Origin: Methylobacterium sp. Leaf125
Lineage (GTDB): Bacteria > Pseudomonadota > Alphaproteobacteria > Rhizobiales > Beijerinckiaceae
Length of the DNA: 64,000 nt
Assembly (NCBI RefSeq): GCF_001423085.1
Contig: NZ_LMNU01000001.1
Coordinates: forward strand, 291,648 to 355,647
Direction: 5' to 3'
In this document: positions 63,527-64,000 of the stretch, piece by piece
How positions within the stretch are numbered: position 1 is the first letter of the stretch
Layout: each line of letters opens with the position of its first letter
Notes under the pieces: generated by a model
What the model was told of the DNA's origin: nothing
The model's database searches: none
The model's input: the letters and a program-made list of their open reading frames with translations, nothing else
Made by a program: the position numbers and the translations under genes

Positions 63527-64000
63527 TCAGAAGCTGAGCCAGCCCCGCGCCCGCAGCCGTGCCAGGAGCGGCAGCAGCGGCAAACCGAGGATGGTGGAGT
63601 GGTCGCCCGCGACCGTCGCGAACAGGTGGATGCCGAGGCCTTCCAGCTGGTAGCCGCCGACGCTGGAGCAGACCCGGTCGGGCCCGGCGAGATCGACATA
63701 GGCCGCGATCGCCGCGGCATCGAGGGGCCGCATGGTCAGGTGCGCGGTCTCGACGAAGCTCTCGACCACGGCGCCGTCGACGGCGAGCGCCACCGCCGCG
63801 TGCAGCGCGTGGGTCCGGCCCGCGAGATCGCCGATCTGCGCGCGGGCGGCGGCGAGGTCCGCCGGCTTGTGGAACAGGATGCCGTCGCAGGCCAGGACCT
63901 GGTCGGCGCCGACGACCACGCGCCCGGGCCGGCGGGCCGCCACGGCTCCCGCCTTGGCCTCGGCGAGCCGCCGGGCCAGGGCCTCCGGCGGCAGACCGGC
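63527..64000 (-). CDS. maf: Maf-like nucleotide pyrophosphatase (5' end cut by window edge)
   Basis: Housecleaning enzyme that hydrolyses modified or canonical NTPs. 157 codons are visible; the start lies past the window. The part seen has VVVGADQVLACDG (catalytic Asp), HALHAAVAL, SSVGGYQLEGLG and ILGLPLLPLLARLR, all Maf marks. The frame runs from the stop at 63527 through 64000 without interruption; a GTG at 63943 is internal. Confidence 0.93.
   Translation of the reverse strand, partial: AGLPPEALARRLAEAKAGAVAARRPGRVVVGADQVLACDGILFHKPADLAAARAQIGDLAGRTHALHAAVALAVDGAVVESFVETAHLTMRPLDAAAIAAYVDLAGPDRVCSSVGGYQLEGLGIHLFATVAGDHSTILGLPLLPLLARLRARGWLSF

Overview
The window is GC-rich (around 70% by eye), densely coded chromosomal DNA from an alphaproteobacterium of the order Hyphomicrobiales, most likely Methylobacterium or a close relative. 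This is inferred from the gene families and gene order, not from a database search. The signs are the mnmE-mnmG-rsmG-parA-parB block with ParB centromere (parS) sites, the Smr-mltA-Tim44-secB block, the ohr/ohrR pair, the metX-metW pair, a phasin-like gene beside central carbon genes, and DUF2125 and DUF3429 proteins. I see no rRNA, tRNA, CRISPR array, insertion sequence, integrase or prophage gene. Almost everything is housekeeping, and 57 protein genes are called; the first and last are cut by the window edges.

Layout. 0-9 kb, minus strand: pyruvate dehydrogenase (aceE, aceF, lpdA), a phasin-like protein and malic enzyme (maeB). 9.8-14.4 kb: a polar amino acid ABC transporter without a binding protein, then an MFS transporter divergent from a MarR regulator. 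14.4-19.8 kb: yggS, then leuS-lptE-holA on the plus strand. 19.8-30 kb, minus strand: parB, parA, rsmG, mnmG, mnmE, rho, smr, mltA, tim44, an origin-proximal chromosome-segregation, tRNA-modification and envelope block. One exact parS lies inside rsmG and two degenerate copies lie nearby. 30.6-34.8 kb: secB, an MFS transporter, a DUF3429 protein and hisS. 34.9-36.6 kb: ohr/ohrR with an inverted-repeat operator, and a small cytochrome c. 36.9-43.8 kb: a GlcD-type oxidase, rlmJ, a secreted RNase T2 coupled to a secreted Cys-rich protein, an extensin-like lipoprotein, an amidase and a BioC-like methyltransferase. 43.8-49.2 kb: amino acid biosynthesis (metX-metW; chorismate mutase-hisC-tyrC). 49.2-56.2 kb: DUF2125, plsC, ggt, rlmN and small unknowns. 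56.3-64 kb: hisG-hisZ, hemH, a methyltransferase, a 5'-nucleotidase, ung, an LprI-like protein and maf.

The most unusual feature is not a gene. Short tandem repeats recur through the window, often with a 15-bp (five-codon) unit. They sit in protein linkers and tails (Smr-domain protein, MFS tail, secreted protein tail, Ggt signal peptide) and also in non-coding DNA (a roughly 127-bp minisatellite upstream of secB, a repeat in the hisC leader). Others have units of 12, 13, 14, 17 and 20 bp and lie at starts, stops and leaders. No defence system, secondary-metabolite cluster or mobile island is visible, and no clearly new biological system. The best candidates for new biology are the repeats, the RNase T2 and secreted partner pair, and the chorismate mutase with an unassigned C-terminal domain.
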